Below, in pieces: positions 31,552 through 39,528 of a DNA stretch of 40,108 bases. Origin of the DNA: W0P33-017 sp963640395 (GTDB taxonomy: Bacteria; Bacillota; Clostridia; Lachnospirales; Lachnospiraceae); contig CAVHZH010000006.1 in assembly GCA_963640395.1 (NCBI GenBank), positions 1 through 40,108 on the forward strand, in the 5' to 3' direction. The position numbers were made by a program, and so were the translations under genes. How positions within the stretch are numbered: position 1 is the stretch's first letter; the number at the start of each line of letters is the position of its first letter. Under the pieces are notes generated by a model that worked only from the letters and a program-made list of their open reading frames with translations, had not been told where the DNA came from and ran no database searches.

Positions 31552-31797
31552 GTAACTGTTCAGAGCCAAGTAAATTTGCACAAAATGAGCGAGTCATGCT
31601 TGCATGAAAGAGCACTTTTTTGCAAATTTATTTGCGCGAGTAATGAGCCAAAGTTCGAGCTTGCTCGAAACCTTGGCGAATACCGCGATAGCGCGGGAAA
31701 CTTGCCAAACAAGTTTCCCGTAGCTGGCGAGAACACCACATGAGCAAAAGGAAAGCTGCGCAGCAGCGGTTTTGCGAATGGGGCTCTGAACAGTTAC
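31552..31797. repeat. family A non-coding element, copy A4, in the galK leader
   Basis: This 246-bp element begins GTAACTGTTCAGAGCC and ends GGCTCTGAACAGTTAC, a perfect 16-bp inverted repeat. A looser GTTATAA/TTATAAC pair lies further out. It has the same length as A2 and nearly the same sequence over about 170 bp in reverse orientation. Hairpins: AAATTTGCA/TGCAAATTT enclosing the ATGCTTGCAT apex with a T6 run, TTCGAGCTTGCTCGAA, the GGGAAACTTG/CAAGTTTCCC stem, and GCTGC-gca-GCAGC. It is non-coding. No clean 8-bp target duplication remains. Confidence 0.85.
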
Positions 31798-31833
31798 AAA
31801 ATATTTTATAACGGTATGACGGAGGAGGATGCG

Positions 31834-33000
31834 ATGCAGCGGAAATTAGTAGAGAAATTTAGCGAATTATTCGGATCGGACGGGGAGATCCGTACCTATT
31901 TTGCACCGGGACGGGTGAATCTGATCGGTGAGCATACAGATTACAACGGAGGTCATGTATTTCCGTGCGCACTGACGATCGGTACTTACGGTGTTGTGCG
32001 AAAAAGAGCGGACCGCGTGCTGCGCTTTTGTTCGATGAACTTTGAGCAGCTTGGCGTGATCACATCGAGTCTGGATGACTTAAAGCCCGATCCGGCAGCA
32101 GATTGGACGAATTATCCGAAGGGTGTGATCTGGGCGTTTGGCGAGAAGGACATGGAGATCACACAGGGTATGGATCTGCTGCTCTACGGCAACATTCCGA
32201 ACGGCTCGGGACTGAGCTCCTCTGCATCGGTGGAGGTGCTGACCGGATATATTTTAAAGGATCTGTACGGCTGCGAGGTCACGAATCAGGACATTGCGCT
32301 GATCGGTCAGTATTCGGAGAATAAGTTTAACGGTGTCAACTGCGGGATCATGGATCAGTTTGCAATCGCGATGGGTAAAAAGGATCATGCGATCTTTTTA
32401 GACACTGTGACACTGAAATATACCTATGCGCCGATCGTGCTGAAGGATGCAAAGATCGTGATCTCCTGCTCAAATAAAAAGCGCGGGCTCGGCGATTCAA
32501 AGTACAATGAGCGCCGTGCGGAGTGCGAGAAGGCGCTGGAGGAGCTGCAGCAGTACGCAGGCATCGGCAGTCTCGGAGAGCTGAGCGAGGAGGAATATGA
32601 AAAATATAAGGGCGCGATCAAGGATGAGGATCGCAGGAAACGCGCAAAGCATGCGGTATATGAGAACCGGCGGACGCTCCATGCGGTTGAGGCACTGAAA
32701 AACGGCGATCTGGAGCAGTTCGGAAAGCTCATGAACGAGTCACATATCTCCCTGCGCGATGACTATGAGGTGACGGGCATTGAGCTGGATACGCTGGCTG
32801 AGGAGGCATGGAAGGTCGATGGCGTGATCGGTTCCCGTATGACCGGAGCCGGATTCGGCGGATGCTCGGTCAGCATTGTGAAAAATGATGCAGTGGACAC
32901 CTTTATCGAGCAGGTCGGCAAGGCATATCTGGAAAAGATCGGTTATGCGGCAGATTTTTATGTTGTAGAGATCGGTGACGGTCCGGCGAGACTGGCATAG
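31834..33000 (+). CDS. galK: galactokinase
   Basis: About 388 aa. It phosphorylates galactose to galactose 1-phosphate, the first Leloir step. GHMP kinase motifs are intact: the galactokinase signature PGRVNLIGEHTDYNGG (about residues 25-40), the ATP loop GLSSSASVEVLTGY (about 127), and GAGFGGCSVSI near the end. ATG 31834 has GGAGGAGG five bases upstream, better than ATG 31816. It is 19 bp from galT in one operon. No galE or mutarotase is next to it. Its transcript would begin with the A4 repeat. Confidence 0.96.
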   Translation: MQRKLVEKFSELFGSDGEIRTYFAPGRVNLIGEHTDYNGGHVFPCALTIGTYGVVRKRADRVLRFCSMNFEQLGVITSSLDDLKPDPAADWTNYPKGVIWAFGEKDMEITQGMDLLLYGNIPNGSGLSSSASVEVLTGYILKDLYGCEVTNQDIALIGQYSENKFNGVNCGIMDQFAIAMGKKDHAIFLDTVTLKYTYAPIVLKDAKIVISCSNKKRGLGDSKYNERRAECEKALEELQQYAGIGSLGELSEEEYEKYKGAIKDEDRRKRAKHAVYENRRTLHAVEALKNGDLEQFGKLMNESHISLRDDYEVTGIELDTLAEEAWKVDGVIGSRMTGAGFGGCSVSIVKNDAVDTFIEQVGKAYLEKIGYAADFYVVEIGDGPARLA

Positions 33001-33019
33001 GTGTCAGAAGGAGGAGCGT

Positions 33020-34588
33020 ATGAGTGAGAATAAGAACGGACAGAAGGAATATCAGATAGAGCAGAATATACTGGATCTGACGGATTATGCACTTGCAACC
33101 GGACTGATCGATCCGTTGGATACGACGTATACGATCAATCGTCTGCTGGAGCTGTTTGAGCTGGATGGGATCGACGATCAACTGTTGGCAGACTGGAAAA
33201 TGCGCACACAGATGACGCAGGAGCAGGCAGAGGATGCACTGGAAAATCTGCTGAATGAAATGTGCGATTATGCATGTGCAAAATCTATCACGACAGAAAA
33301 CAGCATCGTTTACCGAGATCTGTTCGACACAAAGATCATGGGGATGCTCATGCCAAGACCGAGTGAGGTGATCGGCAGATTCCGTGATCTGTATGCAAAC
33401 GAATCTGCACAGGCAGCGACAGATTATTTTTACAAATTGAGCCGTGACAGCAATTATATCCGCCGTTACCGGATCAAAAAGGATCTGAAATGGACAACGG
33501 ATACATCCTACGGCACACTCGATATCACGGTCAATCTGTCCAAGCCGGAGAAAGACCCGAAGGCGATCGCGGCTGCCAAGTTCGCCAAGCAGAGCGGTTA
33601 TCCGAAGTGCCTGCTCTGTCCGGAAAACGAGGGCTATGCGGGCCGTGTGAACCATCCGGCGAGACAGAACCATCGTGTGATTCCGGTGAAGATCAACGAG
33701 AGCGACTGGTGTTTCCAGTATTCACCGTATGTGTACTACAACGAGCACTGCATCGTGTTCAATAAGCAGCATATTCCGATGAAGATCGAGCGTGCGACCT
33801 TTGGCAAGCTGCTCGATTTTGTGGAACAGTTCCCGCATTATTTTGTCGGAAGCAACGCTGATCTGCCGATCGTCGGAGGCTCGATCCTGAGCCACGACCA
33901 TTTTCAGGGCGGACATTATGAGTTCGCAATGGCAAAAGCACCGGTTGAGCAGCCGGTTACCTTTGACGGCTATCCGGATATCGAGGCAGGCATCGTAAAA
34001 TGGCCGATGTCCGTGATCCGGCTGAACGGTACGGACAAGCAGCGGCTGATCGACCTCGCGGACAAGATCCTGCTGGCATGGCGCGGCTATACAGATGCGG
34101 ATGCATTTATCTATGCAAAGACAGACGGCGAACCGCACAATACGATCACACCGATCGCGCGGATGCGTGACGGACGGTTCGAGCTGGATCTGGTGCTGCG
34201 CAACAACATCACGACGGAGGAGCATCCGTTTGGCGTTTATCATCCGCATGCGAAGCTGCACCATATCAAAAAAGAAAATATCGGTCTGATCGAGGTCATG
34301 GGACTGGCGGTACTTCCGGCACGGCTGAAGGATGAGATCGCGGGGCTCGCGGATGCGATCCTTGCAGGCAGCGACCTGCGTGCCGATGAACAGCTTGAAA
34401 AGCATGCCGACTGGGTCGGGGAATTTCTGCCGAAATACGATTCCATCACACCGGACAATGTGAACGATATCATCCAAACGGAGATCGGACTCGTGTTCGC
34501 ACAGGTACTCGAGGACGCAGGTGTGTACAAGTGCACACCAAAAGGACGCGAGGCGTTTGCGCGGTTTATCGGGATGGTAAATAAATAG
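33020..34588 (+). CDS. galT: galactose-1-phosphate uridylyltransferase, Firmicutes (family 2) type
   Basis: About 522 aa, the length of the Firmicutes family 2 GalT rather than the 350-aa E. coli type. It swaps UMP between UDP-glucose and galactose 1-phosphate. The active site HDHFQGG (in SILSHDHFQGGHYEF) and the preceding NHRVIPVKINESDW block are typical. A CLLCPENEGYAGR segment with two Cys is also conserved. ATG 33020 has AAGGAGGAG upstream. It ends the galKT unit; no terminator stands directly after it. Confidence 0.95.
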   Translation: MSENKNGQKEYQIEQNILDLTDYALATGLIDPLDTTYTINRLLELFELDGIDDQLLADWKMRTQMTQEQAEDALENLLNEMCDYACAKSITTENSIVYRDLFDTKIMGMLMPRPSEVIGRFRDLYANESAQAATDYFYKLSRDSNYIRRYRIKKDLKWTTDTSYGTLDITVNLSKPEKDPKAIAAAKFAKQSGYPKCLLCPENEGYAGRVNHPARQNHRVIPVKINESDWCFQYSPYVYYNEHCIVFNKQHIPMKIERATFGKLLDFVEQFPHYFVGSNADLPIVGGSILSHDHFQGGHYEFAMAKAPVEQPVTFDGYPDIEAGIVKWPMSVIRLNGTDKQRLIDLADKILLAWRGYTDADAFIYAKTDGEPHNTITPIARMRDGRFELDLVLRNNITTEEHPFGVYHPHAKLHHIKKENIGLIEVMGLAVLPARLKDEIAGLADAILAGSDLRADEQLEKHADWVGEFLPKYDSITPDNVNDIIQTEIGLVFAQVLEDAGVYKCTPKGREAFARFIGMVNK

Positions 34589-34745
34589 GATAGGAAGTAA
34601 CGGTTCTGTGCTTTATAATGTTCTTTTGATGTTTAATATAATGCACGTTTGCGAGTTATATTTTACACGAAATAAAAGATGTATTCATGCAAACCATTGT
34701 AAATACTGGCATCTTTGCAAAAATACGTGTTTTTTAAATTTGATA

Positions 34746-34774
34746 TTGACATATTATATGAAACAGAATAATAT
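34746..34774 (+). promoter_or_regulatory. promoter of the aminotransferase cluster
   Basis: A perfect TTGACA (34746-34751) and TAATAT (34769-34774) are 17 bases apart. The 280-bp space between galT and this cluster holds no gene; the part before the promoter (34589-34745) is AT-rich with no feature I can name. Confidence 0.75.
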
Positions 34775-34803
34775 ATAGCTATACAAAATAATAAACGAAT
34801 TCA

Positions 34804-34851
34804 AGAGCAAAGGAGCTCACTGGTTATCGGTGATTTTCTCTGCTCTTTTTT
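34804..34851 (+). terminator. leader terminator (attenuator candidate) before the aminotransferase gene
   Basis: AGAGCA (34804-34809) pairs with TGCTCT (34841-34846); inside, AGGAG and TCACT continue pairing with two mismatches. A T run follows directly (34846-34851). The hairpin lies after the promoter and just 4 bases before the AAGGAGG site, so it would stop transcripts early unless overcome. It could instead end a short RNA, or stop read-through from galT. Confidence 0.65.
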
Positions 34852-34867
34852 GTTAAGGAGGATTATT

Positions 34868-36082
34868 ATGAGATTAAAAGACACAGGATGCACAGCACAG
34901 GACATCAAGGACAAGGTTAAGAAATACATGATCGAGACATATGAGCGTTTCGATTTTCTTGCAGAGACAGCAGAGGGAATGTATCTGTATGACGAGAACG
35001 GAACACCTTATCTTGATTTTTATGCAGGTATTGCGGTAAATAATGCAGGAAGCAGAAACCCGAAGGTGGTGGCAGCAGTGAAGGATCAGGTGGATGACAT
35101 CATGCATACATTCAACTATCCTTACACCATTCCGCAGGCATTGCTGGCTGAGAAGGTGTGCAACACCATCGGCATGGATAAGATCTTTTTCCAGAACTCA
35201 GGTACAGAGGCTAACGAGGCCATGATTAAAATGGCACGTAAATATGGTATTGAAAAATACGGTCCGAACAGATATCACATTGTAACAGCAAAGGATGGCT
35301 TCCACGGAAGAACCTTTGGTGCCATGTCTGCAACAGGTCAGCCGGGCAACGGATGTCAGGTTGGATTCGGACCCATGACATACGGTTTCTCATATGCGCC
35401 TTACAATGACCTGAAGGCTTTCAAGGATGCATGTACAGAAAATACGATCGCTGTAATGATCGAGCCGGTACAGGGCGAGGGTGGTGTCCATCCTGCAACG
35501 CAGGAATTCATGAAAGGGCTTCGTGAGTTCTGTGATGAAAAGGGAATGCTGCTTTTGATCGATGAGGTACAGACGGGCTGGTGCAGAACGGGTTCTGTCA
35601 TGTCTTATATGAACTACGGTGTGAAACCCGATATCGTATCAATGGCAAAGGGTCTTGGCGGCGGTATGCCGATCGGTGCGATCTGTGCGACGGATGAGGT
35701 TGCAAAGGCATTCTCAGCAGGCTCACACGGCACAACCTTTGGCGGACATCCGGTAAGCTGTGCAGCAGCACTTGCAGAGGTAAATGAGCTGCTCGACAAA
35801 GACCTTGCAGGCAACGCAAAGGAGGTCGGAGATTATTTCGCATCCTTACTCGAGAAGCTGCCTCATGTAAAGGAGGTCAGACATCAGGGACTTCTGGTCG
35901 GAGTCGAATTTGATGACACGATCTCAGGCGTGGATGTAAAGCATGGCGCATTGGATCGGAAGATGCTGATCACTGCGATCGGAGCACATATCATCCGTAT
36001 GGTTCCGCCGCTGATCGTAAGCAAGGAAGAATGTGACAAGGCATTTGAAATCTTAAATGAAACGGTAAAATCATTATCATAA
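34868..36082 (+). CDS. class III pyridoxal-phosphate aminotransferase
   Basis: About 404 aa, similar in length and motifs to acetylornithine/GABA-type aminotransferases. The PLP site is visible: FFQNSGTEANEAMIKMAR (about residues 99-116), LLIDEVQTGWCRTG with the Asp that pairs with the pyridine N, and the Schiff-base Lys in SMAKGLGGGMPIGA (about 264). It lies in no arginine operon. With the permease and iron-type alcohol dehydrogenase that follow, it more likely converts an omega-amino compound (GABA, beta-alanine, taurine, 5-aminovalerate or a diamine) to an aldehyde. Substrate unknown. Codon use leans to GCA/ACA, as in well-expressed genes. Confidence 0.88.
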   Translation: MRLKDTGCTAQDIKDKVKKYMIETYERFDFLAETAEGMYLYDENGTPYLDFYAGIAVNNAGSRNPKVVAAVKDQVDDIMHTFNYPYTIPQALLAEKVCNTIGMDKIFFQNSGTEANEAMIKMARKYGIEKYGPNRYHIVTAKDGFHGRTFGAMSATGQPGNGCQVGFGPMTYGFSYAPYNDLKAFKDACTENTIAVMIEPVQGEGGVHPATQEFMKGLREFCDEKGMLLLIDEVQTGWCRTGSVMSYMNYGVKPDIVSMAKGLGGGMPIGAICATDEVAKAFSAGSHGTTFGGHPVSCAAALAEVNELLDKDLAGNAKEVGDYFASLLEKLPHVKEVRHQGLLVGVEFDDTISGVDVKHGALDRKMLITAIGAHIIRMVPPLIVSKEECDKAFEILNETVKSLS

Positions 36083-36105
36083 GAATCATAAAATCAGAGG
36101 ACAAG

Positions 36106-36135
36106 GGCGTCACGGTTGTTTCGTGATGCCTTTTT
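36106..36135 (+). terminator. terminator after the aminotransferase gene
   Basis: GGCGTCACG pairs with CGTGATGCC (one G-T) over a 7-base loop and is followed by TTTTT. Genes after it must be reached by read-through or use a promoter I could not see in the remaining 27 bp. Confidence 0.75.
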
Positions 36136-36162
36136 CATTGATAAAAGAAAGGAAATAGGCAT

Positions 36163-36804
36163 ATGGCACATCTTGTTATAACTATAGGATGCGAATACGG
36201 TGCCAAGGGAAATCAGATTGGCAGAAAAGTCGCTGAAGAACTCGGATATAAATTTTATAACCGGGAAACGGTTGATGAAATTATCAAAGAAGTAGGCATT
36301 CCGAAGGAGATCATGGAAAAGGTCGAGGAAGGAATCACCATCGCCGGCAAAGGTGCGGAGGGCGACGTAAGAGGTTCTTTTTCAAAATACGCCGATCTGA
36401 CCGAACGCGCGATTCATGTCCAGAAAACAATTATAAGAAAGCTGTCCGACCGCGAACCCTGCGTGATCATCGGACGTTCTGCGGACTATATTTTAAAGGA
36501 GCATAAACCGATCCTAAGAGTTTTTATATACGCTCCTGATGACGTGAGGATTAAAAATGTGATGGAAAGCCACAATCTGTCAGAGGACGATGCCAGACTT
36601 TTTATCATAGAAAAAGATAAACGGTACCATAAGCGGCATATGGCATTGACAGGAAGCAACCGTGGCGACCGCCATTGCAGGGACATGCTGATCGACAGCA
36701 GCCTGTTAGGAATCGACGGAACCGCACACCTGATAGAAAATGTTGCGAAAGAACTTATGAAACAGGAGGAAACCAGTCATGGAACAGAAAAAGTCAGAGT
36801 TTGA
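36163..36804 (+). CDS. cytidylate kinase-like family protein
   Basis: 213 aa, resembling the cytidylate kinase-like family (small P-loop proteins). The N-terminal strand and loop read ITIGCEYGAKGNQIG, where family members usually have ISRE(Y/F)GSGG; there is no classical GK(S/T) Walker A. Further family blocks are present: LGYKFYNRETVDEI, CVIIGRSADYIL, VFIYAPDDVRI and an RYHKRHMALTG lid-like stretch. Such proteins are often encoded next to transporters, but the substrate is unknown. It overlaps the permease gene by 26 bp, so the two are made together. AAAGGAAA precedes the ATG. Confidence 0.8.
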   Translation: MAHLVITIGCEYGAKGNQIGRKVAEELGYKFYNRETVDEIIKEVGIPKEIMEKVEEGITIAGKGAEGDVRGSFSKYADLTERAIHVQKTIIRKLSDREPCVIIGRSADYILKEHKPILRVFIYAPDDVRIKNVMESHNLSEDDARLFIIEKDKRYHKRHMALTGSNRGDRHCRDMLIDSSLLGIDGTAHLIENVAKELMKQEETSHGTEKVRV

Positions 36805-38302
36805 TAAAGTATTGAATGCATGGGACATCCTAGTCATCGCATTCGGCGCCATGATTGGCTGGGGCTGGGTTGTTTCAACCGGAAGCTGGATCGAAAAAGG
36901 CGGAGTGATCGGTGCTGCGCTGGGATTTGTTCTCGGCGGAATCATGATATTTTTCGTAGGTATGACATACGCAGAGCTCACGGCAGCCATGCCGCAGTGC
37001 GGTGGCGAGCATGTGTTCAGCTACCGCGCAATGGGTGCGGTCGGCTCGTTTATCTGTACATGGATGATCGTACTTGGATATGTCAGTGTCGCCTGCTTTG
37101 AAGCATGTGCATTCCCGACCATTATTACCTATCTCTGGCCGGGATTTTTGAAGGGTTATCTGTATACGGTTGCAGGCTTTGATATCTATGCATCATGGCT
37201 GATCGTTGCGATCGTGCTGGCATTTATCATTATGCTCATAAATATCATCGGTGCAAAAACAGCGGCTGTTTTACAGACTGTTCTTACCTGTATTATCGGC
37301 GGAGCCGGAATCCTGCTGATCGTAGCATCCGTCATCAACGGTTCTATGGATAATATGCAGGGTCAGATGTTTGCCGGTGCGACTGCCGGAGTGAATATCA
37401 AGGCGATTATCGGCGTTGCAGCGTTATCACCGTTTTATTTTATCGGATTTGATGTTATACCGCAGGCAGCAGAAGAGATCAATGTTCCTGCAAAGAAAAT
37501 CGGAAAAATCCTGATCCTGTCAGTGGTTCTGGCGATCATTTTTTATGCATTTATTATCGTTGCAGTCGGTCTTGTCATGAACCCGGATGCGATCAGCAAT
37601 TCACAGCAGACAACAGGACTCGTTACAGCAGATGCGATGGCGGCGGCGTTTAACACGAAGATCATGGCAAAGGTCATTATCGTCGGCGGTATGTGCGGTA
37701 TTGTGACATCATGGAATTCATTCCTGTTGGGTGGTTCACGCGCGATGTATTCGATGGCTGAATCCTATATGATTCCGAAATTTTTTGCAAAGCTGCATCC
37801 CAAGTATAAAACTCCGGTAAATGCGCTGATCCTGATCGGAATACTGACTATGCTGGCACCCTTTGCCGGCAGACAGATGCTTGTATGGATCAGTGATGCG
37901 GGTAACTTTGGCTGTTGCGTGGCATACTGCATGGTCGCTCTTTCCTTCATTATATTAAGGAAGAAAGAGCCTGATATGCCAAGACCGTACCGGGTTCCGG
38001 CATATAAATTTTTCGGAGCGATGGCAGTGATCATGTCCGGCTTCATGGTAGCTATGTATTGCATTCCGGGAAGCGGCGGAACGCTGATCGCGCAGGAATG
38101 GGGCATTGTGCTTGCATGGTGTGCATTAGGAGTCGTATTCTATGTATTCTGCAAGAGCAAATACAAGGAATCATTTGGTATCCTTGTTGAGCTGATCTCT
38201 GATGAGGACGCAGCTTCGCTGATGCCCGAAGCGGATGAACCGGAGCTTGACAAGGTGATTGATGAAGCAATTGACCGTGTACTGGCAAGAAAAGCCAGTT
38301 GA
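36779..38302 (+). CDS. APC-family amino acid/polyamine permease
   Basis: 507 aa with about 12 membrane segments. The first helix has the APC substrate loop (AFGAMIGWGWVVSTGSW), and helix 3 has GGEHVFSYRAMG. FYFIGFDVIPQAAEEI near residue 222 corresponds to helix 6. A cytoplasmic acidic tail of about 60 residues follows the last helix. The family moves amino acids, ethanolamine or polyamines by ion symport or exchange. In this cluster it probably imports the substrate of the aminotransferase. ATG 36779 follows CAGGAGG inside the end of the kinase-like gene. Confidence 0.88.
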   Translation: MEQKKSEFDKVLNAWDILVIAFGAMIGWGWVVSTGSWIEKGGVIGAALGFVLGGIMIFFVGMTYAELTAAMPQCGGEHVFSYRAMGAVGSFICTWMIVLGYVSVACFEACAFPTIITYLWPGFLKGYLYTVAGFDIYASWLIVAIVLAFIIMLINIIGAKTAAVLQTVLTCIIGGAGILLIVASVINGSMDNMQGQMFAGATAGVNIKAIIGVAALSPFYFIGFDVIPQAAEEINVPAKKIGKILILSVVLAIIFYAFIIVAVGLVMNPDAISNSQQTTGLVTADAMAAAFNTKIMAKVIIVGGMCGIVTSWNSFLLGGSRAMYSMAESYMIPKFFAKLHPKYKTPVNALILIGILTMLAPFAGRQMLVWISDAGNFGCCVAYCMVALSFIILRKKEPDMPRPYRVPAYKFFGAMAVIMSGFMVAMYCIPGSGGTLIAQEWGIVLAWCALGVVFYVFCKSKYKESFGILVELISDEDAASLMPEADEPELDKVIDEAIDRVLARKAS

Positions 38303-38322
38303 TCAGAAAGGACATATGAATT

Positions 38323-39507
38323 ATGCAAATGTTTAATTTTTCAGTACCGCAGGATATATTGGTAGGAAAGGGCAGCCTTGCAAAGCTGCCCGAGATTGCG
38401 AAAAAGCTGGGAGGAGGGCATGCCCTCATTATTTCAGGCCCGCATATTGAAAAGATGGGACTTGTGAAAAAAGCCGCAGATTACTTGGCATCTGTAGATG
38501 TAGCGGTTGACACCTTTACAGATATTGAAGCGAATCCGTCTGTCGCTACCGTGGAAAAGGCTGCGGATGCATACAGACAGTCCGGGGCTGATTTCATTGT
38601 GGCATTCGGCGGAGGTTCACCGATGGATGTGGCGAAGGCAGTCGGAATTGTGGCAAAATATGGCGGAAGCATCACTGAGTATGAAGGTGCACACAAGGTT
38701 CCTGGACCGATTGTTCCGTTGATCGCTATTCCGACAACCGCGGGCACAGGCTCTGAGGTGACGGCTTTTTCCGTCATTACCGACCACAGCAGAAATTATA
38801 AGCTGACGGTTTTCAGCTATGAAATACTTCCGAAGTATGCGATCCTTGATGCGGAGCTTCTGACGACAGCACCGGCAAGTGTTGCGGCAGCCTGCGGCAT
38901 TGACGCATTTATCCATGCACAGGAGGCATATATTTCAACAGCGGCATCGCCGTTTTCGGATGCGATGGCTGAAAAGGCAATGGCTTTGATCGGAAAAAAT
39001 ATCCGCAGGTTTGTGGCAAACAGAGCTGACATCGAGGCAGCAGAAGCGATGCTGACAGGCTCGTTATTTGCAGGCATTGCATTTTCATTTGCAAGACTTG
39101 GAAATGTACACGCAATGAGCCATCCGGTCAGTGCATTTTTTGATGTGCCGCACGGCGTTGCGAATGCAGTGCTGCTTCCGGTGATCGCTGAATACAACGC
39201 GCTGGCTGATCACGGAAAATACCTGACCATCTATAATGACATCAGTCCTGTTCCGGCATGCGAAAAGGAATTCAAGCCGGCAATGCTCGTCGCTGCGATC
39301 CGGGAATTATGCGCTGATATCGGAATCCCGGAGAATCTGACGGTGGCGATCAACAATGTGAGCAAAAATGCCGGAATCACGCAGGCTGAAATCGAAAGCA
39401 AAATAGAAGCAATGGCTGTGGATGCCATGAAAAGCGGCAATATTGCGGTCAATCCAAGAGCTTCGCGTCAATGTGATATTGAGATGCTTTACAGAAAGGC
39501 ATTATAG
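38323..39507 (+). CDS. iron-containing alcohol dehydrogenase (family III)
   Basis: 394 aa. The cofactor motif GGGSPMDVAKA (about residues 97-107) and PTTAGTGSEVT (about 137) are typical, and the metal ligands are seen in CGIDAFIHAQEAY (Asp, His) and in NVHAMSHPV..FDVPHGVANA (His, His). These enzymes reduce aldehydes with NAD(P)H. Following an aminotransferase, it would reduce the semialdehyde to a hydroxy acid (for example succinate semialdehyde to 4-hydroxybutyrate, or sulfoacetaldehyde to isethionate). The lactaldehyde and ethanol branches of the family cannot be excluded. It lies 20 bp after the permease gene and 21 bp before the regulator. Confidence 0.9.
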   Translation: MQMFNFSVPQDILVGKGSLAKLPEIAKKLGGGHALIISGPHIEKMGLVKKAADYLASVDVAVDTFTDIEANPSVATVEKAADAYRQSGADFIVAFGGGSPMDVAKAVGIVAKYGGSITEYEGAHKVPGPIVPLIAIPTTAGTGSEVTAFSVITDHSRNYKLTVFSYEILPKYAILDAELLTTAPASVAAACGIDAFIHAQEAYISTAASPFSDAMAEKAMALIGKNIRRFVANRADIEAAEAMLTGSLFAGIAFSFARLGNVHAMSHPVSAFFDVPHGVANAVLLPVIAEYNALADHGKYLTIYNDISPVPACEKEFKPAMLVAAIRELCADIGIPENLTVAINNVSKNAGITQAEIESKIEAMAVDAMKSGNIAVNPRASRQCDIEMLYRKAL

Positions 39508-39528
39508 TTCAGCGAGGAATGATTCATT

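Noticed and set aside
31372..31743. 123-aa open reading frame before galK
   Set aside because: It spans repeats C2 and A4, has no ribosome site, and crosses several palindromes.
32903..34477. Two long minus-strand frames (256 and 251 aa) opposite galK and galT
   Set aside because: Low-complexity translations without recognisable domains, fully overlapped by intact galK and galT.
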